A DNA stretch of 64,000 nt from Pseudomonadota bacterium (GTDB lineage: Bacteria > Pseudomonadota > Alphaproteobacteria > Rhizobiales > Tepidamorphaceae): contig JAEWYT010000147.1 in assembly GCA_023458595.1 (NCBI GenBank), positions 1 to 64,000 on the forward strand. Direction: 5' to 3'. The notes below the pieces were generated by a model, which saw nothing but the letters and a program-made list of their open reading frames with translations, made no database searches and was not told where the DNA came from. The position numbers and the translations under genes were made by a program. This document shows positions 9,180 through 17,922 of the stretch, piece after piece (within the stretch, counting starts at the first letter, position 1; each line of letters opens with the position of its first letter).

Positions 9180-10336
9180 GCCGACAACTTCAAACGCAGG
9201 CCGTCCAGCATGTCCATGCATGCCGAGAGTTGCGCCGCCGCGACAAATTCGTCCGGGCGGTGGGCCTGGGCGATGGAGCCGGGCCCGCAGATCACGACCG
9301 ACATGCCGGCCGCCTGGAACAGGCCGGCCTCGGTGCCGAACGCCACCACGTCGGCGCTGTTCCCGCCGGTCAACTCGAAGACGATTTCGCGGGCCTCCGA
9401 TTCCGGCATCACGAGAAGGCCCTCGACCTCGCCGATCGTGCGGGTGGCTATGTCGGCGTCGGCCGACACGGCCTTCATCGCCGGCCGAAGCACCGTGTCC
9501 ACGTAGGCCGCGATGTCGCCCTTGACGAATTCGGCGTCCGCCGCGGTGACGGGGCGCAATTCCCAGTCGACCGAACAGTGCCCGGCGACGATGTTGCGCG
9601 CCGCCCCGCCGGCGATGCGGCCGACCTGGAGGGTCGACCAGGGCGGATCGAAGCGACTGCCGACCGGTGCGCGGCTCTTGAGCCGGTCACCGATATCGAT
9701 GAGCCGGGAGACATAGCGCGCCGCGTACTCGACGGCGTTGACACCCCGGTCGGGCCGCGAGCCGTGGCCCTCGATACCGGTGAACTCGGTCGTGTACTCG
9801 TAGCAGCCCTTGTGACCCTCGATGACGCGCATGCCCGTCGGCTCGCCGACGATCGCGGCCGAGGGACGGATGCCCGCCTCCGCGATCTCGCGCACCAGGG
9901 CGCGGGCGCCGAAGCAGCCGACCTCCTCGTCGTAGGTGAAGGCGAAATGGAGCGGCCGCTTCAGCTCCGCGGCGGCGAAGTCCGGCGCGCTCGCCAGGCA
10001 GCAGGCGATGAATCCCTTCATGTCGCAGCTGCCGCGTCCGTAGAGGAGGCCGTCGCGCTCGGCAAGCGTGAAGGGATCGCTCGACCAGTCCTGACCCTTG
10101 ACCGGAACGACGTCGGTATGGCCCGACAGGACGACGCCGCCGTCGCCCTCGGGGCCGAGGGTCGCGAAGAGGTTGGCCTTGGTGCCCGTCTCGTCGCGGG
10201 CGATCAGGACGCGCGCGCCGGCATTCGTCATCAGCTCGGCGGCATAGGCGATCAGCTCGAGATTCGACTCCGACGACACCGTCGGATAGGCGACGAGATC
10301 GGCGAGGACCTCGATGGCGCGCGGCAGGCCCGGCAT
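9176..10336 (-). CDS. ArgE-like M20 deacetylase, probable N-acetyl-diaminobutyrate deacetylase
   Basis: A 386-residue member of the ArgE/DapE peptidase M20 family. Zinc-site motifs are intact: SGHTDVVP (His73, Asp75), GRGSCDMKG (Asp105), DEEVG (general base Glu137 and Glu138) and a C-terminal AHRPDEF histidine. ArgE removes the acetyl group from N2-acetylornithine. N2-acetyl-L-2,4-diaminobutyrate, the product of ectoine ring opening, is the same molecule shortened by one methylene. The gene starts seven bases after doeA stops and overlaps the regulator gene, and no DoeB/EutE (AstE-type) deacetylase is present. I therefore infer that this enzyme takes the DoeB role. It could still be an ordinary ArgE, but no arginine gene is nearby. 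Confidence 0.75.
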   Translation of the reverse strand: MPGLPRAIEVLADLVAYPTVSSESNLELIAYAAELMTNAGARVLIARDETGTKANLFATLGPEGDGGVVLSGHTDVVPVKGQDWSSDPFTLAERDGLLYGRGSCDMKGFIACCLASAPDFAAAELKRPLHFAFTYDEEVGCFGARALVREIAEAGIRPSAAIVGEPTGMRVIEGHKGCYEYTTEFTGIEGHGSRPDRGVNAVEYAARYVSRLIDIGDRLKSRAPVGSRFDPPWSTLQVGRIAGGAARNIVAGHCSVDWELRPVTAADAEFVKGDIAAYVDTVLRPAMKAVSADADIATRTIGEVEGLLVMPESEAREIVFELTGGNSADVVAFGTEAGLFQAAGMSVVICGPGSIAQAHRPDEFVAAAQLSACMDMLDGLRLKLSA

Positions 10337-10343
10337 CGCGCGC

Positions 10344-11528
10344 TCAGTCCTTCACGAAGAGCTTCCGCGGACGGTCGCAGAAGCACTCGGCCGGGCCGTT
10401 GTCGCGGATCAGGATGCTTTCGGTTATCTCGAGGCCCCAGTCGTCCATCCAGAGGCCGGGCATGAAATGGAACGTCATGCCGGCTTCGAGCACGGTGTCG
10501 TCCTCGCGCCTGAGCGAGATGGTGCGCTCGCCCCAATCCGGCGGATAGGAAAGGCCGATCGGATAGCCGCACCGGCTCTCCTTGCTGATGCCGGCGCGCT
10601 CCAGCGCGCCGAACAGCGCGTTCGCCACGTCGCCGGCCCGGTTCCCGGCGCGCGCCGCCTCGAGGCCTGCCTCGACGCCGTCGACCAGCGCCTTCTCCGC
10701 GTCGAGCATCTCCCGCGGCGGCTTGCCGAGATAGACCGTACGGCAGAACGGCGTGTGGTAGCGGCGATAGCAGCCGGCGATCTCGAAGAAGGTCGCCGCA
10801 CCCGCTTCGAACGGCCGTCCGTCCCAGGTCAGGTGCGGTGCGGCTGCGTCGGTGCCGGAGGGCAGCAGCGGAACGATCGCGGCGTAGTCACCCCAGGCAT
10901 CGTCGACGCCGCGCACCGCATCGCCGAGGATCTCGGCGACAAGGTCGTTCTTGCGGACGCCGGGCTCGACCCGTTCGACGATCCCGTCCACGATCTTCTC
11001 CGCTATCCGCGCGGCCTTGCGCATGAACCCGATCTCCTCGGCGGACTTCACCGCGCGCTGCCAGTTCACGAGCGCCGTCGCGTCCTCGAGCGCCGCATCC
11101 GGAAGCTCGGCGCGCAGCACCAGGAACGCCTTGGCCGAGAAGTAGTAGTTCTCGAGCTCGAGGCCGATACGGGCCCTCTGCAATCCCATGGCGCGCAGAT
11201 GGGCGGCGAGGTCCTGCATCGGATGGCGGGTCGTGGACTGGACGAAGTTGTCGGCGTAGCCGGCGACGCAGTCGTCCGCCATCCATACCGTGCGCAGCGC
11301 GCCGTTGGCGTCCTGTCCGCGCCCCCACCAGACGGGGTCGCGGTCATGCGTCACGATCACGCCCTGGTGCACGTAGAACGACCAGCCGTCGTAGCCCGTC
11401 AGCCATGCCATGTTGGAGGGGTCCTCGACGAACAGGGCGTCGAGGCCGCGCTCCGACATCGCCTTTCGGACCTTGGCCAGGCGGCGGGCGTATTCCTCGT
11501 CGGAAAAGGGCGGGGTCCTGGCCGGCAT
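10344..11528 (-). CDS. doeA: Ectoine hydrolase DoeA/EutD (M24 family)
   Basis: A 394-residue cytoplasmic enzyme expected to open the ectoine ring to N-acetyl-2,4-diaminobutyrate. It matches remembered Halomonas DoeA closely, with the motifs WLTGYDGWSFYVHQ, GRGQDANGA, YYFSAKA, GLSYPPDWGERT and the ending CDRPRKLFVKD. The M24 fold is present, but the usual five metal ligands are mostly replaced: FFEIAGC and TPFCRT stand where iDxG and DiTRT occur in aminopeptidase P. This fits reports that EutD works without metal through a covalently bound glutamate, and Glu249 in FFEIAGC is the candidate. The start has AGGAG upstream. It is the first gene of the leftward operon, divergent from ehuB. Confidence 0.9.
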   Translation of the reverse strand: MPARTPPFSDEEYARRLAKVRKAMSERGLDALFVEDPSNMAWLTGYDGWSFYVHQGVIVTHDRDPVWWGRGQDANGALRTVWMADDCVAGYADNFVQSTTRHPMQDLAAHLRAMGLQRARIGLELENYYFSAKAFLVLRAELPDAALEDATALVNWQRAVKSAEEIGFMRKAARIAEKIVDGIVERVEPGVRKNDLVAEILGDAVRGVDDAWGDYAAIVPLLPSGTDAAAPHLTWDGRPFEAGAATFFEIAGCYRRYHTPFCRTVYLGKPPREMLDAEKALVDGVEAGLEAARAGNRAGDVANALFGALERAGISKESRCGYPIGLSYPPDWGERTISLRREDDTVLEAGMTFHFMPGLWMDDWGLEITESILIRDNGPAECFCDRPRKLFVKD

Positions 11529-11570
11529 TCGATCTCCTGTTCCGGTCTCATGCCGCGATGGCGGGCTTTA

Positions 11571-11580
11571 ATGTGTACAT
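11571..11580. promoter_or_regulatory. Palindromic operator candidate near doeA (ATGTGTACAT)
   Basis: A perfect 10-base palindrome 43 bases upstream of the doeA start. It shares the core TGTGTACA with the site at 11663-11678 on the ehuB side. Palindromes of the TTGT-GT-ACAA type are common for FCD-group GntR proteins, and a GntR gene is in this operon. Confidence 0.5.
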
Positions 11581-11639
11581 CTCGGCTATTTCCGTACGCA
11601 GATGCACATAAAACAGACGCCAATTCCAGCGATATAGCG

Positions 11640-11668
11640 TTGACATCTTCTAGCGCGTCATGATGTTG
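11640..11668 (+). promoter_or_regulatory. Possible sigma-70 promoter of the ehuB operon
   Basis: TTGACA at 11640-11645 is an exact -35 hexamer. A 17-base spacer leads to ATGTTG at 11663-11668, a weak -10. The putative -10 overlaps the palindrome at 11663-11678, so a repressor bound there would block the promoter. The ehuB ATG is 45 bases further on. The -35 is well supported; the -10 is uncertain. Confidence 0.4.
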
Positions 11669-11678
11669 TGTACAACAT
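11663..11678. promoter_or_regulatory. Palindromic operator candidate near ehuB
   Basis: ATGTTGT and ACAACAT form seven-base arms around GT. The core TGTGTACA at 11667-11674 is identical to that of the doeA-side palindrome about 90 bases away. The site lies over the probable -10 region of the ehuB promoter. It is the best candidate for binding by the GntR regulator encoded at 8472-9179. Confidence 0.55.
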
Positions 11679-11712
11679 ACGAAATCGCCAACTGAATGAG
11701 GGGAGCAAGTCA

Positions 11713-12558
11713 ATGAGGCTGAATATCCTGAAGGGCATCGCCGCGCTCGGCGTCGCAGCCCTTGCGCTCGGCTGGGCCGGCGGGCCGGCGTCGGCGCAAT
11801 CGCTTCTGGAGAAAATCAAGAACGGCGAGAGCATCCGCATCGGCTTTTCGAACGAGATCCCGTGGGCCTATCCCGGAGACAACAACCAGCCGCTCGGATT
11901 CGTCAACGCCATGGCGCTCGACATCCTGAAGAAGCTCGGCACCACGAAGGTCGAGCCGATCGTCACCGAGTGGGGCGCGCTGATCCCGGGCCTGCAGGCC
12001 GGCCGTTTCGACATCATCACGGGCGGCATGTACATCCTGCCGGAGCGGTGCAAGAACGCGCTGTTCACCGAGCCGCTCGGCACCTTCGCCGACGCGCTTC
12101 TCGTGCCCAACGGCAATCCCGAGAACCTGCATTCGTTCGACGACGTGAAGACCAAGGGCCTGACGCTCGTGACGGGCGCCGGCTACAACACCGTCAAGAA
12201 CGCGCAGAACGTCGGAATACCCGACGACAAGATCATGCAGGTCGCCGGACCGGCCGAGATCCTGCAGGCGGTCAAGGCGGGTCGCGCGGCGGCCGGCAGC
12301 GGCACCTACTTCACGATGAAGGAGTTCGCCGACAAGGACGACAGCGTGGAACTGGCCGACCCGTTCACCCCGCCGGTGATAGACGGCTATCCGGGCTTCG
12401 CCTTCCTGCCGAACCAGCAGGCCGAGGTCGACGCTTTCAACGCGGTGCTGAAGGACTACATAGGCTCCGACGAGATGATGAAGGCGGTCGAGAAGTACGG
12501 ATACACGAAGACCAATCTCCCGGACGGGACCGCGACCGCGAAACTGTGCGCGGGCTGA
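11713..12558 (+). CDS. ehuB: Ectoine/hydroxyectoine ABC transporter substrate-binding protein EhuB
   Basis: A 281-residue periplasmic binding protein of the polar amino acid family. Residues 1-29 are a signal peptide ending in ASA before QSLLEK. The mature protein keeps the EhuB pattern IRIGFSNEIPWAY, then GGMYILPERC and FTEP, followed by the PNGNPENL segment. It should capture ectoine and hydroxyectoine and deliver them to the EhuC/EhuD channel. GAGGGGAG lies nine bases upstream of the ATG. It is the first gene of a rightward operon running at least to eutC and probably to doeD. Family-level assignment is secure; ligand specificity rests on the surrounding ectoine genes. Confidence 0.88.
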   Translation: MRLNILKGIAALGVAALALGWAGGPASAQSLLEKIKNGESIRIGFSNEIPWAYPGDNNQPLGFVNAMALDILKKLGTTKVEPIVTEWGALIPGLQAGRFDIITGGMYILPERCKNALFTEPLGTFADALLVPNGNPENLHSFDDVKTKGLTLVTGAGYNTVKNAQNVGIPDDKIMQVAGPAEILQAVKAGRAAAGSGTYFTMKEFADKDDSVELADPFTPPVIDGYPGFAFLPNQQAEVDAFNAVLKDYIGSDEMMKAVEKYGYTKTNLPDGTATAKLCAG

Positions 12559-12632
12559 TCTCCGCCCGGTTCGCGCGCATGAACCGGTAACGCCTCCCGC
12601 CGGTGCGGCGGGAGGCGCCGAGGGGCGGTGTC

Positions 12633-13304
12633 ATGAACGAATTCGCGCTCGGCTACAGCGTGATCGCCCTTGCCAAGGGCGTGCTCGTCACGCTGGTCGT
12701 GACCTTCGGCGCATCGCTCGTCGCCATAGCGTTCGGCCTCGCCATCGGGCTCGCGCGCGTCTCGCCCGCCTGGCCGCTGCGGTGGTTCGGCGTCGCCTAC
12801 ATCGAATTCTTCCGCGGCACCTCGCTGCTCGTCCAGCTCTACTGGTGGTTCTTCGTCCTGCCGATCTTCGGCCTGGTGCTGTCTCCCTGGACGGTCGCGA
12901 TCTTCGGCGTCGGCATGAACGTGTCCGGCTACGGGGCCGAGCTCGTGCGCGCGGCGATCCAGAGCATCGACCGCGGCCAGTACGAAGCGGGCACGGCGCT
13001 CAACTTCCCGCGCTCGAGGATGATGCGACGCATCATCCTGCCGCAGGCGGTGCGGGCGATGCTGCCGGCCTGGGGCAACCTGCTGATCGAGCTCCTCAAG
13101 GGAACCTCGCTCATATTCTTCATCACCATCACCGAGCTGACGACGGCCGCCAAGCTGTCGGCCGACGCGACCGGCAACTACCTGCTGTTCTTCGCCGTCG
13201 CCCTGTTCGGCTACTACGTGATCGCCCGCGGGATCATCACGCCCTTCGTGCGCTGGCTCGAGGGACGCTTCTCGCGCGGCTTCGTCCGCGGGGCCGTGAC
13301 ATGA
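12633..13304 (+). CDS. ehuC: Ectoine/hydroxyectoine ABC transporter permease EhuC
   Basis: A 223-residue permease of the His/Glu/Gln type with about five membrane spans. The EAA loop reads EAGTALNFPRSRMMRRIILPQAVRAMLP, within residues 115-150, where the ATPase docks. The early FFRGTSLLVQLYW motif is characteristic of this permease family. It forms a heterodimer with EhuD, whose gene begins ten bases downstream. The ATG at 12633 has AGGGG upstream. Confidence 0.88.
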   Translation: MNEFALGYSVIALAKGVLVTLVVTFGASLVAIAFGLAIGLARVSPAWPLRWFGVAYIEFFRGTSLLVQLYWWFFVLPIFGLVLSPWTVAIFGVGMNVSGYGAELVRAAIQSIDRGQYEAGTALNFPRSRMMRRIILPQAVRAMLPAWGNLLIELLKGTSLIFFITITELTTAAKLSADATGNYLLFFAVALFGYYVIARGIITPFVRWLEGRFSRGFVRGAVT

Positions 13305-13314
13305 GGGATGGCGC

Positions 13315-13983
13315 GTGAAGATCTGGGACTGGGACTATGTCTGGCAGGCCTGGCCGTATCTGTACCGCGGCGCGATCGTCACTATAGAGGCGACCGTCTT
13401 CGGCTTTGCCATCGCGCTCGTGCTCGGCCTTGCCTTCGCGCTGATCCGCCAGTCGAGGAGCAGGCTCGTTTCCCACACGATGGCCGAGACCGTCGAGTTC
13501 ATACGCTCGACGCCGCTGCTCCTGCAGATCTTCTTCGTCTACTACGTCGGACCTCAGTTCGGCATCGTCATCCCGGCGTGGATCGCCGGCATCGGCGTGC
13601 TCGGCATTCACTACGCGGCCTACTGCTCGGAAGTCTACCGGGCGGGCATCGAGGCGGTGGACGGCGGCCAGTGGGAGGCCTGCACCGCGCTCAACCTGTC
13701 GCCGGCGCGCGCGTGGCGGGCGATCATCCTGCCGCAGGCGATCCCGCCGATCGTCCCGGCCCTCGGCAACTACCTGATCGGCATGTTCAAGGACACGGCG
13801 ATCCTGGCGGCGATCGCGATCCTGGAAATGCTCCAGCAGGCCAAGAACTTCGGCGCGGTGAACTACCGCTACATCGAGGCGATCACCATGGCCGGCGCCT
13901 TCTACCTTCTGTTCAGCCTCGTCGCCTCGGCGATCGTCCAGGCGGTGAGCGCCTGGCTGAACCGCCGCTATCACCTGTCGTAG
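13315..13983 (+). CDS. ehuD: Ectoine/hydroxyectoine ABC transporter permease EhuD
   Basis: A 222-residue permease homologous to EhuC, with about five spans, a [16 protein letters not shown] motif and an EAA loop ([21 protein letters not shown]). The GTG start is supported by GAGGG eight bases upstream and by the short gap after ehuC. The gene order B-C-D-A here differs from the ehuABCD order I recall for Sinorhizobium. Together the four proteins form one importer. Confidence 0.87.
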   Translation: MKIWDWDYVWQAWPYLYRGAIVTIEATVFGFAIALVLGLAFALIRQSRSRLVSHTMAETVEFIRSTPLLLQIFFVYYVGPQFGIVIPAWIAGIGVLGIHYAAYCSEVYRAGIEAVDGGQWEACTALNLSPARAWRAIILPQAIPPIVPALGNYLIGMFKDTAILAAIAILEMLQQAKNFGAVNYRYIEAITMAGAFYLLFSLVASAIVQAVSAWLNRRYHLS

Positions 13984-13993
13984 GAGGCCGGTC

Positions 13994-14770
13994 ATGACCG
14001 AACCGATGGTTCGCTTCGAGAACGTCACCAAGCGCTACGGCTCGCTGGTCGTGCTGGACGAACTGAACCTCGACGTCGCGGCGAACGAGAAGGTCTCGAT
14101 CATCGGGCCGTCGGGCTCGGGGAAGACGACGGTCCTGCGTATGCTGATGACGCTCGAGAAGATCAACGAGGGCGTGATCTGGGTCGAGGGCGAGCCGCTG
14201 ACGCACGAGATGCGAAACGGCGTCCTGAAGCCCGCGGGCGAGAAGCACCTGCGCCGGGTGCGCGGCAAGATCGGCATGGTGTTCCAGCACTTCAACCTGT
14301 TCCCGCACATGACGGCCCTGCAGAACTGCATGGAGGCGCCGGTCTCCGTGCTGGGCCTCAGGTCGGACGAAGCGGAGGCGCGTGCGGCCGAACTCCTCGA
14401 CATGGTGGGCCTCGGCGACAAGAAGCGGCACTATCCGATCCAGCTGTCCGGCGGCCAGAAGCAGCGCGTCGCAATCGCCCGCGCGCTCGCCATGCGGCCC
14501 AAGGTCATGCTCTTCGACGAGGTGACCTCGGCGCTCGACCCCGAGCTCGTCGGCGAGGTGCTGAACGTCATCCGCCGTCTCGGCGCGGAGCACAACCTGA
14601 CCATGCTGATGGTCACGCACCAGATGGGTTTCGCAAAGGAATTCTCGGACCGGGTCTGCTTCTTCTACGACGGCAAGATCGCCGAGGAGGGACCGCCGGA
14701 CAGGCTGTTCAACGACCCCGTGAACGAACGTACCCGGCAGTTCCTGAGCGCGGTGCTCGAGGCGGTCTGA
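13994..14770 (+). CDS. ehuA: Ectoine/hydroxyectoine ABC transporter ATP-binding protein EhuA
   Basis: A 258-residue ATPase with all nucleotide-binding motifs: Walker A GPSGSGKT (38-45), the Q loop in [10 protein letters not shown], signature LSGGQ, Walker B VMLFDE and the H-loop VTHQM. It belongs to the polar amino acid uptake class (GlnQ/HisP type) and powers the EhuB-C-D importer at the inner membrane. It starts 10 bases after ehuD and ends 5 bases before eutB, which places uptake and catabolism in one transcript. Confidence 0.9.
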   Translation: MTEPMVRFENVTKRYGSLVVLDELNLDVAANEKVSIIGPSGSGKTTVLRMLMTLEKINEGVIWVEGEPLTHEMRNGVLKPAGEKHLRRVRGKIGMVFQHFNLFPHMTALQNCMEAPVSVLGLRSDEAEARAAELLDMVGLGDKKRHYPIQLSGGQKQRVAIARALAMRPKVMLFDEVTSALDPELVGEVLNVIRRLGAEHNLTMLMVTHQMGFAKEFSDRVCFFYDGKIAEEGPPDRLFNDPVNERTRQFLSAVLEAV

Positions 14771-14775
14771 GCGCG

Positions 14776-15786
14776 ATGGACGCCCTGACGCTTGCCGATG
14801 TGCTCGCGGCGCGCCGGACGACAGCCGCAATCGCCGTGCGCACGCCGCTCGTACCCTCGCCGTTCCTGTCGCGGCGCTGCGGCCGCGACTTCCTCCTGAA
14901 GCTCGAGAACACGCAGCCGACGGGAGCCTTCAAGCTGCGCGGGGCGGCGAACGCCGTGATGCGGCTGCCCGCGGACGTCCCGGGCGTCACCTGCTGCTCC
15001 ACGGGAAACCACGGCCGCGGCGTCGCCTATGCGGCGCGGGCGCGGGGCTTAAGGGCGGTGATCTGCATGTCCTCGCTGGTGCCGCGGACCAAGATCGACG
15101 GCATCGAGGCGCTCGGCGCGACAGTGCGGATCGTCGGCCGGTCGCAGGACGACGCGCTTGCCGAGAGCCGGCGGCTCGCGGCCGAGGAGGGCCTGGCCGA
15201 GATCTCGCCGTTCGACGACCCGGCGGTGATCGCCGGCCAGGGAACGATCGGGCTGGAGCTGATGGAGGACCGTCCCGATCTCGCCGCCGTTCTCGTGCCG
15301 CTGTCCGGCGGCGGCCTCGCGGCCGGCATCGCGCTTGCGGCGAAAGCCGCCCGGCCCGATGTCCGGGTGGTCGGCGTGACCATGGACAGGGGCGCGGCGA
15401 TGCACGCCTCGCTCGCGGCCGGCCGTCCGGTCGAGGTCGAGGAGGTCGAAAGCCTGGCGGACTCGCTCGGCGGCGGCATCGGGCTCGACAACCGGCTGTC
15501 CTATCCGATGTGCCGCGCCCTGCTGGACGACACCGTGCTCGTCGCCGAGGAGGAGATCTACGGGGCCATGCAGACGCTCTACTACGAGGACGGCATCGTC
15601 GCCGAGGGGGCGAGCGTCGTCGGCATCGCGGCGCTCGTCGCGGGAAAGCTGCCGGCGTTCGACGGGCCGGTCGCCACGATCGTCACGGGGCGGAACGTCG
15701 ACATGCGCGTCTTCACCGACGTGGTCACGGGACGGGACGTCGCGCTGGGGACGGTGACGGTGGAGGGACGGACCTATGCCGCGTGA
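14776..15786 (+). CDS. eutB: Hydroxyectoine utilization dehydratase EutB (PLP, threonine dehydratase-like)
   Basis: A 336-residue fold-type II PLP enzyme. Lys53 in GAFKLRGA binds the cofactor, STGNHGRG is the substrate loop and SGGGLAAG binds the phosphate. Within ectoine loci this threonine-dehydratase relative is called EutB and is thought to act with EutA and EutC in turning the hydroxyectoine branch into an ectoine-type intermediate. EutA (an Asp/Glu racemase-like protein) normally lies next to it but is missing here. It overlaps eutC by 11 bases. Were the context ignored it would be called a threonine or serine dehydratase. Confidence 0.85.
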   Translation: MDALTLADVLAARRTTAAIAVRTPLVPSPFLSRRCGRDFLLKLENTQPTGAFKLRGAANAVMRLPADVPGVTCCSTGNHGRGVAYAARARGLRAVICMSSLVPRTKIDGIEALGATVRIVGRSQDDALAESRRLAAEEGLAEISPFDDPAVIAGQGTIGLELMEDRPDLAAVLVPLSGGGLAAGIALAAKAARPDVRVVGVTMDRGAAMHASLAAGRPVEVEEVESLADSLGGGIGLDNRLSYPMCRALLDDTVLVAEEEIYGAMQTLYYEDGIVAEGASVVGIAALVAGKLPAFDGPVATIVTGRNVDMRVFTDVVTGRDVALGTVTVEGRTYAA

Positions 15787-16768
15787 CGTGACCGTTCTGA
15801 CCGAGACCGACCTGCGCGGAATCGTGCCCCTCGACCTGGCTGTCGTCGACGTCGTCGGGCAGGCCTTCGCCGCGCTGGCGAGCGGAACGGTCGTCATGCC
15901 GCCGATCCTGTCGATGGCCATTCCCGAGGCGAACGGGGAGGTCGACGTCAAGACGGCCTACATCCCGGGCTTCGAGGGCTTCGCGATCAAGGTCAGCCCC
16001 GGCTTCTTCGACAATCCGAAGCTCGGCATTCCGAGCCTCAACGGCCTGATGATCCTGTTCTCGGCGAAGACCGGGCTCGTCGAGGCTCTGCTGCTCGACA
16101 ACGGATACCTGACCGATGTGCGCACCGCCGCCGCCGGTGCGGTGGCCGCGCGCCATCTCGCGCCGCGGATCGTGGAGACGGCGGGCGTGATGGGCACCGG
16201 CGTGCAGGCGCGGCTGCAGCTCCGGGCGGCCCGTCTCGTGCGCCCGTTCGCGAACGCGCTGGTGTGGGGGCGCGATGCGGCGAAGGCGGGAGCCTGCGCG
16301 GCGGACCTCGCGGCGACGCTCGGCATTCCGGTCCGCGCCGAATCCGACCCTGCCCGTCTCGTCGGGGAGAGCCAGCTCGTGGTGACGACGACGCCGGCAG
16401 AGGAGCCGATCCTGAAAGCCGACTGGCTGCATCCGGGGCTGCACGTCACGGCGATGGGGTCCGATCAGGCGGGCAAGAACGAGATCGAGCCGGCGGCGCT
16501 CGCGGCCGCCGACCTCTATGTCGCCGACCGCGTCAGCCAGTGCGAGCTGCTCGGCGAACTGCGCAGCGCCAGGTCGGCGGGCCTTTGGTCCGGCGGCGCT
16601 CCGCCGGAACTCGGCGAGATCGTCTCGGGCGCGAAGGAGGGCAGGGGGTCCGAGGCCGCCGTCACCGTCTGCGACCTGACCGGAACCGGCGCCCAGGACA
16701 CGGCGATCGCCACCTTCGCCGTGAAGGCGGCGCGCGAGGCGGGCGCCGGGGCGACGATCGAGGTCTAG
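15776..16768 (+). CDS. eutC: Ectoine utilization protein EutC (ornithine cyclodeaminase/mu-crystallin family)
   Basis: A 330-residue NAD-dependent enzyme of the ornithine cyclodeaminase family. The Rossmann region around GVMGTGVQARLQLRA (residues 139-153) binds NAD, and LTDVRTAAAGAVAA before it is the family's conserved substrate segment. In ectoine clusters this protein is EutC, working with EutA/EutB on hydroxyectoine-derived intermediates. The start overlaps the end of eutB by 11 bases, and the next gene starts three bases after the stop. A true ornithine cyclodeaminase is less likely given these neighbours. Confidence 0.85.
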   Translation: MPRDVTVLTETDLRGIVPLDLAVVDVVGQAFAALASGTVVMPPILSMAIPEANGEVDVKTAYIPGFEGFAIKVSPGFFDNPKLGIPSLNGLMILFSAKTGLVEALLLDNGYLTDVRTAAAGAVAARHLAPRIVETAGVMGTGVQARLQLRAARLVRPFANALVWGRDAAKAGACAADLAATLGIPVRAESDPARLVGESQLVVTTTPAEEPILKADWLHPGLHVTAMGSDQAGKNEIEPAALAAADLYVADRVSQCELLGELRSARSAGLWSGGAPPELGEIVSGAKEGRGSEAAVTVCDLTGTGAQDTAIATFAVKAAREAGAGATIEV

Positions 16769-16771
16769 GGC

Positions 16772-17917
16772 ATGTACCGGAACCCGTTCGATGCCGCGGA
16801 GATCGCCTCCCGCCTCGACACCGTGCGGGCGGAGATCGCCGGGCGCGGGATCGATGCGGCCGTCTTCAGCTCGCCCGAGACCGTCTTCTATCTCACCGGT
16901 CTCGATCACTGGGGCTATTTCGCGCCGCATCTCCTGATCGTCAGTCCGGACCGGGAGCCTGTGCTGGTCACGCGGGCGATGGAGCGCGGGACGATCGAAA
17001 AGCAGGTCACCGCCGCGGCGTTTCGCGGCCACGGCGATTCCCGGACCGCCGCCGACGTGGCGATAGAAGTGCTGTGCGAGCAGGGACGCGCGAACGGCCG
17101 GCTCGGATTGGAAGCCTGGTCGCAGGGGATGAGCCACGGGCTTGCGACCGCGCTGTGGTCCGGGCTCGATGCGGAGTGGTCCGACGTGACGGGCATGGTC
17201 GACGCGATCCGGCAGGTGAAGAGTCCGGCCGAGCAGGCGCTCATGCGGCGGGCGGCCGCCGTTACCGATGCCGCCACCGCCGCGGCTGTCGGCGCCATCC
17301 GTGACGGTGCGCGCGAGCGCGACGTCGCCGCGGAATGCCTCGCCGCCATGACGCGCGCGGGCGGCGATCCGCCCGGGTTCGGTCCTTTCATCCGCCCGGC
17401 GTCCCGGTTCGGCGAAGAACACGCCACATGGGGCGACGATGTCTACCGGCAGGGCGAATCCGTCTTCCTCGAGCTCGCGGGCTGCGTCGCGCGCTATCAC
17501 GCGCCGAACGGACGTCTCGTTCATATCGGTCCGTTGCCGGAAGCCGATCGCAGGATCGCCGAGGTGTGCGGGAACGCATTCGACGCGGTCCTCGACGCCC
17601 TTCGCCCCGGCGCCCGCGCCCGCGACGTCTACGCCGCATGGCAGGGGCAGGTGGATGCCGCGGGCCTCGGCCACTACCGCCGCCACCATTGCGGCTATGC
17701 CGTCGGCATCGGCGTTCCGCCGTCATGGACCGGCGGCCCGGGCGTCGCGGGGCTGCGCCACGATTCGGACATGGAGATACGAGTGGGAATGAGCTTCCAC
17801 GTGATCTCCTGGCTCGCCGAGACGGGCTGCGGCAGTTTCCTCGTCACCGACTGCGTGCTGCTCGCCGAAACGGGGCCGGAGGTCCTGACGACGGCGCCGC
17901 GCGTGATCGAGGTCTGA
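16772..17917 (+). CDS. Second M24-family enzyme of the ectoine operon (DoeA paralog)
   Basis: A 381-residue M24-fold protein divergent from DoeA but sharing key features: YLTGLDHWGYF near residue 40, AIRQVKSPAEQALMRRAA in the middle, LELAGCVARYH where DoeA has FEIAGCYRRYH, and IGVPPSW where DoeA has IGLSYPPDW. The classical aminopeptidase metal ligands are likewise largely lost. The gene lies in the eutC-doeX interval that often carries the hydrolase gene. It may act on hydroxyectoine or on the alternative (gamma) acetyl product while the other copy handles ectoine; this is inference. It could be a DoeA duplicate in the course of losing function, although the frame is intact. Confidence 0.75.
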   Translation: MYRNPFDAAEIASRLDTVRAEIAGRGIDAAVFSSPETVFYLTGLDHWGYFAPHLLIVSPDREPVLVTRAMERGTIEKQVTAAAFRGHGDSRTAADVAIEVLCEQGRANGRLGLEAWSQGMSHGLATALWSGLDAEWSDVTGMVDAIRQVKSPAEQALMRRAAAVTDAATAAAVGAIRDGARERDVAAECLAAMTRAGGDPPGFGPFIRPASRFGEEHATWGDDVYRQGESVFLELAGCVARYHAPNGRLVHIGPLPEADRRIAEVCGNAFDAVLDALRPGARARDVYAAWQGQVDAAGLGHYRRHHCGYAVGIGVPPSWTGGPGVAGLRHDSDMEIRVGMSFHVISWLAETGCGSFLVTDCVLLAETGPEVLTTAPRVIEV

Positions 17918-17922
17918 CCGAA

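Noticed and set aside
9176..10336. Housekeeping acetylornithine deacetylase of arginine synthesis
   Set aside because: No arginine genes nearby, and the gene is between doeA and the ectoine-locus regulator with overlapping ends. An ectoine role is more likely, though not proven.
15776..16768. Ornithine cyclodeaminase for proline synthesis
   Set aside because: It overlaps eutB and follows the Ehu transporter, which is the EutC context.
15725..17689. A 654-codon minus-strand frame opposite eutC and the M24 gene
   Set aside because: Same reason: low-complexity composition and full overlap with well-supported plus-strand enzymes.
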